58,116 nt of DNA, taken from positions 1 through 58,116 of the forward strand of contig CAMCSE010000005.1 of assembly GCA_945877515.1 (NCBI GenBank). The letters are read 5' to 3'. This document shows positions 1-7,916 of the stretch, piece by piece; positions within the stretch are counted from its first letter, which is position 1, and each line of letters opens with the position of its first letter. Both the position numbers and the translations under genes were made by a program. Below the pieces are notes generated by a model, which was given only the letters and a program-made list of their open reading frames with translations, made no database searches and had not been told where the DNA came from. Source of the DNA: an uncultured Clostridia bacterium. Lineage in GTDB: Bacteria > Bacillota > Clostridia > Oscillospirales > Oscillospiraceae.

Positions 1-46
1 AGATTTCTGCCTGTCTCGTGGGCTCGGAGATGTGTATAAGAGACAG
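1..46. other. Sequencing adapter: Nextera i7-side sequence, not genomic
   Basis: Bases 28-46 match the 19-bp Tn5 mosaic end used in Illumina Nextera libraries, and 13-27 match the Nextera read-2 extension (GTCTCGTGGGCTCGG). Bases 5-12 (TTCTGCCT) equal the N703 i7 index as I remember it, and 1-4 (AGAT) fit the end of the P7 primer. This is untrimmed library adapter at a contig end; genomic sequence begins at about base 47. The match is by recognition, not by search. Confidence 0.96.
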
Positions 47-117
47 CTCTCCGGGTTGCTGCAAAGGCAAATCCCTTGTCACATGTGAAAATGAAAGGAA
101 AAATTGAAGATAAAAAC

Positions 118-139
118 GAGACAGACTAAACTCTGTCTC
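118..139 (-). terminator. Intrinsic terminator downstream of the amidase gene
   Basis: An 8-bp stem, GAGACAGA (118-125) with TCTGTCTC (132-139), has a 6-nt loop. On the minus strand it is followed by a T run (GTTTTTATC). It lies just past the stop codon of the amidase-fold gene. Confidence 0.75.
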
Positions 140-146
140 ATTTTTA

Positions 147-647
147 TTACCGATAATAACCCAGGATATGCAAAACTCGATATTGCTGATACGTATAACT
201 ATCCAGTGGGCGGCAATCAGCGTCATAGCTGTGGGCCGCGACTTGAATACCGGATGGCAGTCCGCTGCCATCCGTGGCAATGACCACCGGAGAGTGTTGA
301 AATACATCCCCTTCAAAGATCAACTGGATCACATCTCCCGGTTCTGCCACTGTCAGATCCTGCGTTACTGTGCATATCGGTCCCGGGGAAATTTCGGAAC
401 GGATCAGAAAATTGTGCAGATATTCTACACCTGTCCACGCCGGAGCCTTATTATTCGCGTCGATATAGTACCATCCAAAGATCGGTGTGTAGTTCATAAC
501 GCCTGTGCCCGCGTAGATGCATTGAGACGCAAAGTTCGTACAATCGCCGCCTATCCGCTCATAATCATAAAATTCGGGATTGCGGCCATATGCCCAGTGT
601 CGTGCATATGCTACCGCTTCATCGCGGCGATAAGGCTGTAGCTCCAT
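147..647 (-). CDS. Amidase-fold protein (putative amidase domain, Amidase_6 type)
   Basis: This 166-aa protein consists almost entirely of a putative amidase domain (PF12671 type), a cysteine-histidine hydrolase fold related to NlpC/P60-like enzymes. A conserved GGDCTNFASQC segment carries the likely nucleophilic Cys near residue 35, and a later FQHSPVV segment supplies the likely catalytic His. No signal peptide or membrane segment is visible, unlike larger secreted relatives. I chose the ATG at 647 because GGGGAG lies about 7 nt upstream; the in-frame ATG at 671 has no ribosome site. The gene is monocistronic, with its own terminator, and diverges from the transketolase operon. The substrate is unknown; peptidoglycan or peptide amide hydrolysis is only the family expectation. 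Confidence 0.8.
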   Translation of the reverse strand: MELQPYRRDEAVAYARHWAYGRNPEFYDYERIGGDCTNFASQCIYAGTGVMNYTPIFGWYYIDANNKAPAWTGVEYLHNFLIRSEISPGPICTVTQDLTVAEPGDVIQLIFEGDVFQHSPVVIATDGSGLPSGIQVAAHSYDADCRPLDSYTYQQYRVLHILGYYR

Positions 648-757
648 GTCTTGTCTCCCCTCTCCCTCCATTGTATGAATCCTGCGTTTCTTTAGTGCTT
701 ATCATTCATGATACCCGACAGATTACGTCTTTTCTCTTGATTCTTTTATGATGTTCA

Positions 758-786
758 TTGACTTTGCGGAGCAAATGATATAACAT
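758..786 (+). promoter_or_regulatory. Vegetative promoter of the transketolase operon
   Basis: TTGACT (758-763), a 17-bp spacer, then TAACAT (781-786), about 35 bp before the tkt start. An overlapping TATAAC at 779 gives an alternative -10 with a shorter spacer. Confidence 0.6.
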
Positions 787-820
787 AGTGCCTGAAAAAA
801 ATTGATTTGGAGGTTTCTCA

Positions 821-1630
821 ATGAATACGGCAGAACTTTCCAGCGTATGTAAGCAGGTGCGCCGTGATATCATCAACATGATTGCCAATGCCGGCAGCGG
901 CCATCCCGGTGGCTCACTGTCCATGGTGGAGTTGATGACCAGCGTGTTCTACAACCATATGCGTATTGATCCCCAAAATCCCAAAGATCCCAACCGGGAC
1001 CGCTTCGTACTGAGTAAGGGCCATGCTGCTCCCTGCTACTATGCGGTTCTGGCGGAACTGGGATTCATCAGCCGCGATGAACTTGCGAATTTCCGCCAGC
1101 TTCACAGCATCCTGCAGGGCCATCCTGACTGCAAAAAGGTTCCGGGCGTGGATGCGTCCACGGGCTCTCTGGGCCAGGGCTGTTCCATTGCTGTTGGCAT
1201 GGCACTGGGTGCAAAGCAGCTGGGCAAGGATACCAAGGTCTATACAATTCTGGGCGACGGCGAATGCCAGGAAGGCCAGATCTGGGAAGCCTTTATGGCC
1301 GCCAATCACTATAAGCTGGATAATCTGACCATTATCATTGACAACAACGGCCTGCAGATCGACGGCAGCAATGATGAGGTAATGAGCCTTGGCGATCTGC
1401 CCGCAAAACTGCGTGCTTTTGGCTTTGATTTTTATGAAATTGACGGCAATGATCTGGATGACATTGAAAAGGCCCTCAGTGCTCCGGTGGTCAGCGGTAA
1501 GCCCCGCTGCATTCTGGCGCATACGGTGAAAGGCAAGGGCGTGTCCTTTATGGAAAATCAGGCAGGCTGGCATGGTAAGGCTCCCAATGAGGAGCAGCGT
1601 GCGCAGGCTCTGCGCGAATTGGAGGGCTGA
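821..1630 (+). CDS. Transketolase, N-terminal (TPP-binding) subunit
   Basis: This 269-aa protein is the first half of a split transketolase, which moves two-carbon ketol units in the non-oxidative pentose phosphate pathway in the cytoplasm. It carries the thiamine pyrophosphate site: a GSGHPGGSLS segment near residues 25-34 and the GDGECQEGQ...NNN motif around residues 145-175 that binds the diphosphate and Mg2+. Split N/C subunits are common in Clostridia. The start is supported by TTGGAGG upstream. The C-terminal partner follows after 3 bp, so the two are co-transcribed and probably form an alpha2beta2-like enzyme. This type is sometimes confused with DXP synthase, but the separate halves and their sizes fit transketolase. 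Confidence 0.95.
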   Translation: MNTAELSSVCKQVRRDIINMIANAGSGHPGGSLSMVELMTSVFYNHMRIDPQNPKDPNRDRFVLSKGHAAPCYYAVLAELGFISRDELANFRQLHSILQGHPDCKKVPGVDASTGSLGQGCSIAVGMALGAKQLGKDTKVYTILGDGECQEGQIWEAFMAANHYKLDNLTIIIDNNGLQIDGSNDEVMSLGDLPAKLRAFGFDFYEIDGNDLDDIEKALSAPVVSGKPRCILAHTVKGKGVSFMENQAGWHGKAPNEEQRAQALRELEG

Positions 1631-1633
1631 GAT

Positions 1634-2560
1634 ATGAGTGAAAAGATCGCGACACGCGAAGCCTATGGTAAGGCATTGGTTGATTTAGGCGCACAGAACG
1701 ATAAGGTCGTGGTGCTGGATGCCGATCTGGCCGGCGCTACAATGACCAAGTATTTCAAAGCCGCCCATCCTGACCGCTTTTATGACTGCGGCATTGCCGA
1801 GGCCAATATGATGAACATTGCGGCCGGATTGTCCACCATGGGACTGATCCCCTACTGCTCCACGTTCGCCATGTTCGGAGCCGGCCGGGCCTACGAGCAG
1901 ATCCGTAACTCCATTGCATATCCCAAGTTCAATGTGAAGATCTGCTGCTCCCATGCCGGTGTTTCCGTGGGCGAGGATGGCGGCAGCCATCAATCTGTTG
2001 AGGATATCGGCCTGATGCGCATAATCCCCGGCATGACGGTCATCGTTCCCGCCGATGCCAATGAAGCCCGTAAAGCTACCTTTGCACTGGCTGAGTTCCA
2101 GGGCCCTGTCTATATGCGTTTGGCCCGTTTGGCAACCCCTGTGTTTGAGGAGGACTATCCTTTCCAGATCGGAAAAGCCAATGTGCTGCGCGAGGGCAAG
2201 GACGCTGTGGTGTTTGCCTGCGGTTTAATGGTCAACGAAGCGCTGGAAGCCGCTAAGCTGCTGGCGGCGGAAGGCATCGAAATCACCGTGGTCAATATGC
2301 ACACCATCAAGCCGTTGGATGCCGAGTGCGTCCTGAAGTACGCCCAGCAGTGCGGCAACGTTATCACCGTAGAGGAGCACAGTGTGATCGGCGGCCTGGG
2401 CGATGCTGTGGCCGATGCACTGATGGGCAAGGTCTGCTGCAAGTTCCGCAAGATCGGCATCAACGACCAGTTTGGCCAGTCCGGCAAGGCAGCCGATGTG
2501 CTGCGCGAATATGGTCTTACCGCTGATCAGATCGCTGCCCAAATCAAGGAAACACTGTAA
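1634..2560 (+). CDS. Transketolase, C-terminal subunit
   Basis: This 308-aa protein supplies the pyrimidine-binding and C-terminal domains of split transketolase. The central domain starts near residue 10 (AYGKALVDLG). An AEANMMNIAAGLSTMG segment near residues 55-70 holds the conserved Glu that activates the TPP aminopyrimidine. The C-terminal transketolase_C domain begins near residue 190. It is encoded 3 bp after the N subunit, so translational coupling is likely. Together with the neighbouring aldolase and phosphofructokinase genes it forms a central-carbon block. Confidence 0.95.
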   Translation: MSEKIATREAYGKALVDLGAQNDKVVVLDADLAGATMTKYFKAAHPDRFYDCGIAEANMMNIAAGLSTMGLIPYCSTFAMFGAGRAYEQIRNSIAYPKFNVKICCSHAGVSVGEDGGSHQSVEDIGLMRIIPGMTVIVPADANEARKATFALAEFQGPVYMRLARLATPVFEEDYPFQIGKANVLREGKDAVVFACGLMVNEALEAAKLLAAEGIEITVVNMHTIKPLDAECVLKYAQQCGNVITVEEHSVIGGLGDAVADALMGKVCCKFRKIGINDQFGQSGKAADVLREYGLTADQIAAQIKETL

Positions 2561-2591
2561 AACATTTCTCAGAAGAAAAGGAGCGAATGAT

Positions 2592-2933
2592 ATGGATATT
2601 ACTTCCCTGCTGGGCAATGTCATGGATAAGGACATGCTGGAAACCATCAGCAAGAGCACCAAGACAAGCAGTAAAAATGTCTCTGATGTGCTGAAAAACG
2701 CTGCTCCCTCTTTGATGAAGCATTTGGACGGTGACAGCGATATTGCCAAGGCTGTCAAAAAGCTGCTGGGCAGCGAAGATGTGGAGAAGATCGCCAAGAA
2801 AGTGGGCATCAGCGGTGACAGCGTGAAGGAGATCCTCAATAAGGCTGTTCCCATGCTGAAGGATCTTCTCAGCAAACAGGGCGATAACATGTCTGATTTG
2901 CTGGGCGGTATCGCGGGCAAGCTGTTCAAGTAA
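2592..2933 (+). CDS. DUF937-like small helical protein
   Basis: This 113-aa, Lys/Asp/Ser-rich protein is predicted mostly helical. Two similar segments, ending SLMKHLDGD and PMLKDLLSKQGD, follow motifs resembling KVSDVL/SVKEIL, and the C-terminus is glycine-rich (LLGGIAGKLFK). This pattern fits DUF937 proteins, whose function is unknown. I set the start at ATG 2592 because AAGGAG lies about 9 nt upstream; a longer in-frame reading overlaps the transketolase gene and is unlikely. It follows tkt by 31 bp and precedes a strong terminator, so it is the last gene of that operon. There is no signal peptide, so it is probably cytoplasmic. The family assignment is moderate. Confidence 0.65.
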   Translation: MDITSLLGNVMDKDMLETISKSTKTSSKNVSDVLKNAAPSLMKHLDGDSDIAKAVKKLLGSEDVEKIAKKVGISGDSVKEILNKAVPMLKDLLSKQGDNMSDLLGGIAGKLFK

Positions 2934-2941
2934 TTTCGTGA

Positions 2942-2990
2942 CTCAATAAAAAATATCCGGTGCAATCTGCATCGGATATTTTTTATTGAG
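2942..2990. terminator. Bidirectional terminator between DUF937 gene and fba
   Basis: A 23-bp stem (2942-2964 with 2968-2990), broken only by one G-T pair, closes on a 3-nt loop. The A/T tracts at its base give a T run on both strands, so it can serve both convergent genes. Confidence 0.9.
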
Positions 2991-2997
2991 TCTCTTT

Positions 2998-3936
2998 TTA
3001 GAATGCTTTGCCGTCGCAGCCAAGCACGTCCACGATCTTGTGGGCAACCATTTCCTTGATAGCCTGACGAGCGGGCTTGAGGTACTGACGGGGATCAAAA
3101 TCAGCGGGATGCAGTGCAAAATGCTCGCGAATTGTCGCAGTCATGGCAAGACGCAGATCGGAGTCAATATTGATCTTGCAAACGGACATGGAGGCAGCCT
3201 TGCGCAGCTGATCCTCAGGCACACCGATGGCGCCGGGCATATTGCCGCCGTACTTGTTAATTTTCTCCACAAACTCCTGAGGAACAGAGGAAGAACCGTG
3301 CAGCACAATGGGGAAACCAGGCAGGCGCTTGGAGACCTCCTCCAGCACGTCAAAGCGCAGCTGAGGCTTGGTGCCGGGCTTGAACTTGTATGCACCGTGG
3401 CTGGTACCGATGGCAATGGCCAGGGAGTCACAGCCGGTCTTGGACACAAACTCTTCAACCTCCTCGGGATGCGTGTAGGAGGAATCCTCGGCACTGACCT
3501 TCACTTCATCCTCAATGCCGGCCAGAGTGCCAAGCTCCGCTTCCACGACAACGCCGTGGTCATGGGCATACTCCACCACCTTGCGGGTGATCTCAATGTT
3601 TTCCGCGAAAGGTTTGGAGGAGGCGTCGATCATCACAGAGGTAAAGCCGTCCTCAATGCAGGACTTGCAGGTCTCAAAGCTGTCACCGTGATCCAGATGC
3701 AGCACGATAGGCAGGCCTGTCTCAATAACAGCAGCCTCTACCAGCTTTTTCAGATAGGTACGGTTGGCATAGGCACGCGCACCCTTGGATACCTGAAGGA
3801 TCAGGGGAGCTTTCAGATCGGCCGCAGCCTCAGTGATGCCCTGAATGATCTCCATGTTGTTGACGTTGAAAGCACCTATGGCATAACCACCGTGATAGGC
3901 CTTTTCAAACATTTCCTTAGAAGTTACCAGCGGCAT
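2998..3936 (-). CDS. fba: Class II fructose-1,6-bisphosphate aldolase
   Basis: This 312-aa enzyme interconverts fructose-1,6-bisphosphate with dihydroxyacetone phosphate and glyceraldehyde-3-phosphate. It belongs to the zinc-dependent class II family: an HLDHGDSFE segment near residue 80 (metal-binding His and catalytic Asp), VEAELG near 130, GTSHGAYKF near 175 and LHGSSSVP near 210 with the second and third zinc ligands. Two ATGs are possible; AAGGAG sits only 2 nt before the one at 3942 but 8 nt before the one at 3936, so I chose the latter (MPLVTSKEMF). It diverges from a PPi-dependent phosphofructokinase, and the two share a control region with a large inverted repeat. Confidence 0.96.
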   Translation of the reverse strand: MPLVTSKEMFEKAYHGGYAIGAFNVNNMEIIQGITEAAADLKAPLILQVSKGARAYANRTYLKKLVEAAVIETGLPIVLHLDHGDSFETCKSCIEDGFTSVMIDASSKPFAENIEITRKVVEYAHDHGVVVEAELGTLAGIEDEVKVSAEDSSYTHPEEVEEFVSKTGCDSLAIAIGTSHGAYKFKPGTKPQLRFDVLEEVSKRLPGFPIVLHGSSSVPQEFVEKINKYGGNMPGAIGVPEDQLRKAASMSVCKINIDSDLRLAMTATIREHFALHPADFDPRQYLKPARQAIKEMVAHKIVDVLGCDGKAF

Positions 3937-3998
3937 AATCATATCTCCTTCACAATAAAATTACAGCAATTAATGCACCTGTTGTTTGGAACATTCCC

Positions 3999-4026
3999 AT
4001 TGTATCATATTTTTTTCGTTTTGCAA
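3999..4026 (-). promoter_or_regulatory. Promoter of fba
   Basis: On the minus strand, TTGCAA (4026-4021), a 16-bp spacer and TACAAT (4004-3999). Its -35 box lies 7 bp from the edge of the 4033-4081 palindrome. Confidence 0.65.
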
Positions 4027-4032
4027 GTACAA

Positions 4033-4081
4033 AGTGTTTACAACCGGTATTTTACATGGTAAAATACCGGTTGTAAACACT
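4033..4081. promoter_or_regulatory. 23-bp perfect inverted repeat in the divergent fba/pfp control region (candidate operator)
   Basis: Arms 4033-4055 and 4059-4081 are perfectly complementary, with a 3-nt ATG spacer; the core is ACCGGTATTTTAC and its mirror. A promoter for the plus-strand gene seems embedded in it: TTTACA (4051-4056), 17 bp, TAAACA (4074-4079). Transcription would start downstream of the repeat, so it is more likely a DNA operator than an RNA hairpin. There is no T run and no gene running into it, which argues against a terminator. The regulator is unknown. Confidence 0.65.
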
Positions 4082-4110
4082 AAATTCCATTTTATTGGGA
4101 GGTAATTGAT

Positions 4111-5349
4111 ATGAATGAACTGCGAGGCGCCTGCATTATTGGCCAGTCCGGAGGCCCCACTTCCGTCATCAATGCCAGCGCTTACGGCGTCATTGACACC
4201 GCTTTGAAGTCCGGTGTGATCACCAAGGTGTTGGGTGCTGAACATGGCATCAAGGGCGTTTTGAATGACCGCCTGTTTGATATGGGGATGGAGGATCCGG
4301 AGGAACTGAGGCTGTTAAAATATACCCCCTCCTCTGCCCTGGGCTCCTGCCGTTATAAGATTGCCGATCCCGAGGTGGATGACACCGATTATAAGCGTAT
4401 CCTTGAGGTGTTTAAGAAGCATAACGTTCGTTACTTCTTCTATAACGGCGGCAACGACTCTATGGATACCTGCAACAAGATCAATAACTATATGCAGTCT
4501 GTCGGCTATGAGTGCCGCGTAATGGGCGTACCCAAGACCATTGATAACGACCTGTTCGGCACCGACCACTGCCCCGGTTACGCCTCCGCCGCTAAATATA
4601 TTGCCACTTCTATGATGGAGGTCTATCAGGACGCCCGCGTTTATGATACAGGCATGATCGTGGTGATGGAGATCATGGGTCGCCACGCCGGTTGGCTGAC
4701 TGCCGCTTCTGCGCTGGCCGGCGTCCACGGCGCAGGTCCTGACCTGATCTATCTGCCGGAGATCGACTTTAACATGCAGAGCTTCATTAATGACGTCAAG
4801 CGTGTTTATGCAGAAAAGGGCAACTGCATCGTCGCTGTGTCCGAAGGCATCCACTATGCCGATGGCGACTTCGTTTCTGAAGCAAAGGTTGCCGCCAATG
4901 ACGGCTTTGGTCATGCGCAACTGGGCGGTCTTGCCGCGATTTTAGCGCAGGTGCTGAAAGAAGAGACCGGCGCGAAGGTACGCGGTATCGAACTGAACCT
5001 TTTGCAGCGCTGCGGCGCACATCTTGCTTCCGAGACCGATATTGAGGAGAGCTACATGGCCGGTAAGGTGGCTGTGGAAAACGCCATCAATGGCATCAAT
5101 GGCCGTATGATCGGTTTTGAGCGTGGTATCAAGGACGGGAAATACGCCTGCCGTACCAAACTGATTCCCCTGATGGAAGTGGCGAATGTAGAGAAAAAAA
5201 TCCCTCGTGAATGGATCAATGAAACCGGTAACTATGTGAACCATCAATTCATCGAGTATGCGCTGCCCCTGATCCAGGGTGAACCGGATCTGCCGAAAGA
5301 GGATTCCCTCCCCCGCTTTGCCCGCCTGAAAAAAGTTCTTGCCAAGTAA
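4111..5349 (+). CDS. pfp: 6-phosphofructokinase, diphosphate (PPi)-dependent type
   Basis: This 412-aa cytoplasmic enzyme phosphorylates fructose-6-phosphate, most likely using pyrophosphate, which makes the step reversible. The N-terminal GQSGGPTSVINA segment is the phosphate-binding loop. GGNDSMDTC near residue 105 has Asp where ATP-dependent enzymes have Gly, and PKTIDND near residue 140 has Lys after Pro; both changes are hallmarks of PPi-using enzymes. IMGRHAGWL near 190 is the substrate-binding MGR motif. The start has GGGAGG about 9 nt upstream. The gene diverges from fba, so two adjacent glycolytic steps share one control region. ATP use cannot be wholly excluded without assay. Confidence 0.92.
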   Translation: MNELRGACIIGQSGGPTSVINASAYGVIDTALKSGVITKVLGAEHGIKGVLNDRLFDMGMEDPEELRLLKYTPSSALGSCRYKIADPEVDDTDYKRILEVFKKHNVRYFFYNGGNDSMDTCNKINNYMQSVGYECRVMGVPKTIDNDLFGTDHCPGYASAAKYIATSMMEVYQDARVYDTGMIVVMEIMGRHAGWLTAASALAGVHGAGPDLIYLPEIDFNMQSFINDVKRVYAEKGNCIVAVSEGIHYADGDFVSEAKVAANDGFGHAQLGGLAAILAQVLKEETGAKVRGIELNLLQRCGAHLASETDIEESYMAGKVAVENAINGINGRMIGFERGIKDGKYACRTKLIPLMEVANVEKKIPREWINETGNYVNHQFIEYALPLIQGEPDLPKEDSLPRFARLKKVLAK

Positions 5350-5355
5350 ATCATC

Positions 5356-5400
5356 AGGATAAAAGAAGTCTCAGGCATAGCCTGAGACTTCTTTTATCCT
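5356..5400. terminator. Bidirectional terminator between pfp and coaX
   Basis: A perfect 21-bp stem (5356-5376 with 5380-5400) with a 3-nt loop ends in T-rich sequence on both strands. The coaX stop codon (5394-5396) lies inside the stem. Confidence 0.9.
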
Positions 5401-6167
5401 CTGTTCTTATGGTAGATGGCCCAAAGACCTTCCATCAACAGGTATTTGTCGTAAACGACCTTATTGCGGCAATAGCGCACGATGACCGGCGCGTTATTGC
5501 CGGTGGCTACGATGGTAGGCGTTTCCTCGGGAATGGTTTCCCGGATACGGTCAATGATCCCATCCAGCATTCCGGCCGTACCGTACACAATACCGTTGCG
5601 CATACAATCCTCGGTGTTTTTGCCGATAAGGTTCTTGGGATATTGCAAGGAGATATCCGATAGCTGTGCCGCATGATCGGACAATGCGTCCAGTGAGAGC
5701 CGCACACCGGGAAACATCAAGCCTCCCTCATAGGCATGTTTGGCAGAGATGTATGAGATAGTGGTTGCCGTTCCCATGTCGATCACAATAATGGGCGCAG
5801 GGTATTTCTCCAGTGCCGCCACGGCATCCGCTACCAGATCGGCTCCCAATTGATTGTGTATTTCCATGCGGATGTTCAGGCCTGTCTTAACGCCAGGTCC
5901 GACAATCATAGGGGGTTTTCCCAACAATCTGGTCAAAGCCTTCTCCATCATAAAATTAATGGGAGGCACCACACTGGAAAAAATGGCACCGGATACGTCC
6001 TTCAAGTCAAAACCATACAATGAGAAGATATTCATCAGATCAATACTGATCTGATCTGCGGTTTTCCGGCTGTCTGTATCAATAGAAGCCAGAAAATGCA
6101 GTTTTCTCTCCCGGCTGAAAAGGCCGACGGAAATGTTGGAATTGCCAATATCGATTGCCAGCAGCAT
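5394..6167 (-). CDS. coaX: Type III pantothenate kinase
   Basis: This 257-aa protein phosphorylates pantothenate, the first step of coenzyme A synthesis. It shows the ASKHA-fold signatures of CoaX: the N-terminal MLLAIDIGNSN phosphate loop, a GADLVADAVAAL segment near residues 108-119 with the catalytic Asp, and IDMGTATT near residue 130. Type III enzymes are not inhibited by CoA and use ATP weakly, with monovalent cation help. AAGGAGG lies about 9 nt before the ATG. The gene is not obviously in an operon: the upstream SipL-like gene ends in its own terminator, and the downstream side is a convergent terminator. Confidence 0.95.
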   Translation of the reverse strand: MLLAIDIGNSNISVGLFSRERKLHFLASIDTDSRKTADQISIDLMNIFSLYGFDLKDVSGAIFSSVVPPINFMMEKALTRLLGKPPMIVGPGVKTGLNIRMEIHNQLGADLVADAVAALEKYPAPIIVIDMGTATTISYISAKHAYEGGLMFPGVRLSLDALSDHAAQLSDISLQYPKNLIGKNTEDCMRNGIVYGTAGMLDGIIDRIRETIPEETPTIVATGNNAPVIVRYCRNKVVYDKYLLMEGLWAIYHKNRG

Positions 6168-6228
6168 GGTGCGCCCTCCTTACCTTTTTCTTTCTTATCA
6201 TAGCACGTCTTACTGCGGATAGCAAGGC

Positions 6229-6253
6229 AAAAGACGCCCGAAGGGCGTCTTTT
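6229..6253 (-). terminator. Terminator of the SipL-like gene
   Basis: An 11-bp perfect stem (6229-6239 with 6243-6253) has a 3-nt loop and a TTTT tract on the minus strand. It lies between the SipL-like stop and coaX. Confidence 0.8.
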
Positions 6254-6279
6254 GAGACCAGTGTACGTATGGAGCTGCT

Positions 6280-7779
6280 TTACCTTACCTTTGGGATCAG
6301 AAGCATACAGTTGCCGATACTTTCTTCGTCTTCCAGATGATTCGCGTTACGAATCGCTTCCTCATCTGTCTGATATCGCTTGGCGATATCCCATAGCGTA
6401 TCCGATGTACCCATGCGGCACAGGATCAAGCTGGGGCCATCTAATGGTTTTGTCTCATTCAGGGTCAGCGACGTGATCCCACTCAGCGTTTCTTCCCCTA
6501 TACAGCCCAGAAGAAAGTAAACCGGAATACGCACCTGACAGGCACTGCCGGTAAATTGCAAGAGCGCGGCACTGCAATAAGCCGTAACAGGGCCGTCAAC
6601 TTCCTTTACGCCGGCGCAGACCTCAGCAGTACGTTCTGTGCTGACCGGGGTACCGGATTCATCCAGATAGAGAAGCCGAATGTGGAGCGTTGTCCGCAGG
6701 GTCACACCGTTTTCAGCAGGCAAAACCTCCGGGGAAGAGCAATCCGCATCGGTTACACTGATGAATGGTTCGTGTCCTTCAAATTCCAGCCGTAATTGGG
6801 CCTCCTGCTGTACCGTATGGACAGGAGACATCAAAGGGAAGGTAATCTCCTGCCGCTCCACTTCGGTGTCAAAGTGGGTGCTGTATAGATCCTCAACATA
6901 GCGCAATGCCCGGTTCTGATAGGAGAAAATGACAATATTCACTCTGGCTGTCAGGCCAAAACCATTGCCCCCGTCTGTCCGCAGAATGCGCAAATCACAC
7001 TCCTCCAGCTGCGGGTTAAGCTGATATTCAGCTTCCTCCGGCAACTCGGCCACATCCAGAATTTGAGAAAAAGGAACCACAGCATCATGCTGATGCAGCG
7101 TCTGGTCTTCCCCCCGATAGAGAGTCCAGAACCACATTTCCCCTTTTACCATCAGCTTGTTCCCCAGCCGTTGCGTGGATAGAATGGCAGGGCGCATACG
7201 ATGCATCAGTATATCCTCCGGCAGTGCGCCATTTTCCAATATAACATCATTTGTGAAGGAAAATCCTTTCTCGCTAATTGCCGTCAAAAGACATACGTTA
7301 CTATTACAGCACCGCTTTCGTATACTGCTTTCTTCCTGCACGCTGCAGCATAGGCGGCGTTTCACTGACCGGTATCCCACCACCGTAATCTCCGGCAGAA
7401 CTTTGATGTATACTTTACGCGATGTAACGGCACGGGCTTCCGCCAGCAAAACACGGCCATCCACACAGACAGTACCGCACCGATCCAGCGTCCGGTCATC
7501 CAGTACGCAAGAAAACGGCACGGACATTGTCAGGCTGCGAAGTCCAACTACCTCCTCAGATGTGTAAAGTATTGTAACTTTAACACTCCCGGAAATTGTA
7601 CAGCGATCCTCGTTTAACAGCTTTTCCCGGATGATCAGACGTCCCACGACATCCACGATCCGCGTGATATCCGGGCAATACTCCGGGATCGCTGTTTCCA
7701 GCGATTCCTCATGGGCGGATGTAATTCCCACGGTTGATTCATAACAGAAAATATCTTCAAATTGTAAGCCCAATTCCAT
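6280..7779 (-). CDS. SPOCS/DUF3794 and LysM protein, SipL-like spore coat morphogenesis factor
   Basis: This 499-aa protein has DUF3794 (SPOCS) regions over most of its length, with repeated segments such as EYCPDITRIVDVVG (near residue 35) and the TARVNIVIFSY region, and a C-terminal LysM module (about residues 453-499, with TLWDIAKRYQTDEEAIRNAN). This architecture matches SipL of Clostridioides difficile, whose LysM domain binds the coat ATPase SpoIVA at the forespore surface. No signal peptide is seen, consistent with action in the mother-cell cytoplasm. It lies 56 bp after a SpoVM-like gene, and spoIVA is at 38.8 kb, so all three basement-layer parts are in this window. The family assignment is firm; SipL orthology is inferred. 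Confidence 0.82.
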   Translation of the reverse strand: MELGLQFEDIFCYESTVGITSAHEESLETAIPEYCPDITRIVDVVGRLIIREKLLNEDRCTISGSVKVTILYTSEEVVGLRSLTMSVPFSCVLDDRTLDRCGTVCVDGRVLLAEARAVTSRKVYIKVLPEITVVGYRSVKRRLCCSVQEESSIRKRCCNSNVCLLTAISEKGFSFTNDVILENGALPEDILMHRMRPAILSTQRLGNKLMVKGEMWFWTLYRGEDQTLHQHDAVVPFSQILDVAELPEEAEYQLNPQLEECDLRILRTDGGNGFGLTARVNIVIFSYQNRALRYVEDLYSTHFDTEVERQEITFPLMSPVHTVQQEAQLRLEFEGHEPFISVTDADCSSPEVLPAENGVTLRTTLHIRLLYLDESGTPVSTERTAEVCAGVKEVDGPVTAYCSAALLQFTGSACQVRIPVYFLLGCIGEETLSGITSLTLNETKPLDGPSLILCRMGTSDTLWDIAKRYQTDEEAIRNANHLEDEESIGNCMLLIPKVR

Positions 7780-7835
7780 ACCTTCAGCCCTCTCAATCGG
7801 TATTGTTAGTCCACTTTATGAGGGCTTTTACCGGT

Positions 7836-7910
7836 TTATTCCTTGATGCCGAAAATACTGCGCAGTAAACCTCGCAGTAATCTCGGTGCTTTCCACACTA
7901 CGACCTTCAT
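7836..7910 (-). CDS. spoVM: SpoVM-like 24-residue sporulation peptide
   Basis: This tiny gene encodes 24 residues beginning MKVVVWKAPRLLRGLL and ending RSIFGIKE. The pattern (MK, aliphatic run, K-x-P, basic-Leu-x-x-Gly, LRxIFG) matches SpoVM, the amphipathic peptide that recognises the convex forespore membrane and anchors SpoIVA. Bacillus SpoVM is 26 residues with an equivalent Pro and Gly-x-(V/L)-R core. A perfect AGGAGG (7925-7920) lies 9 nt before the ATG and overlaps the end of the upstream 50-residue ORF, so the two are probably translationally coupled. The next gene downstream is the SipL-like coat factor. The call rests on motif and context only. Confidence 0.8.
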   Translation of the reverse strand: MKVVVWKAPRLLRGLLRSIFGIKE

Positions 7911-7916
7911 TTTCGC

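Noticed and set aside
2986-4062. 358-aa frame antisense to the aldolase gene
   Set aside because: Starts in the terminator and covers fba; no recognisable domain.
4033-4081. Terminator interpretation of the long inverted repeat
   Set aside because: It lies between divergent genes with no incoming transcript and has no T run.
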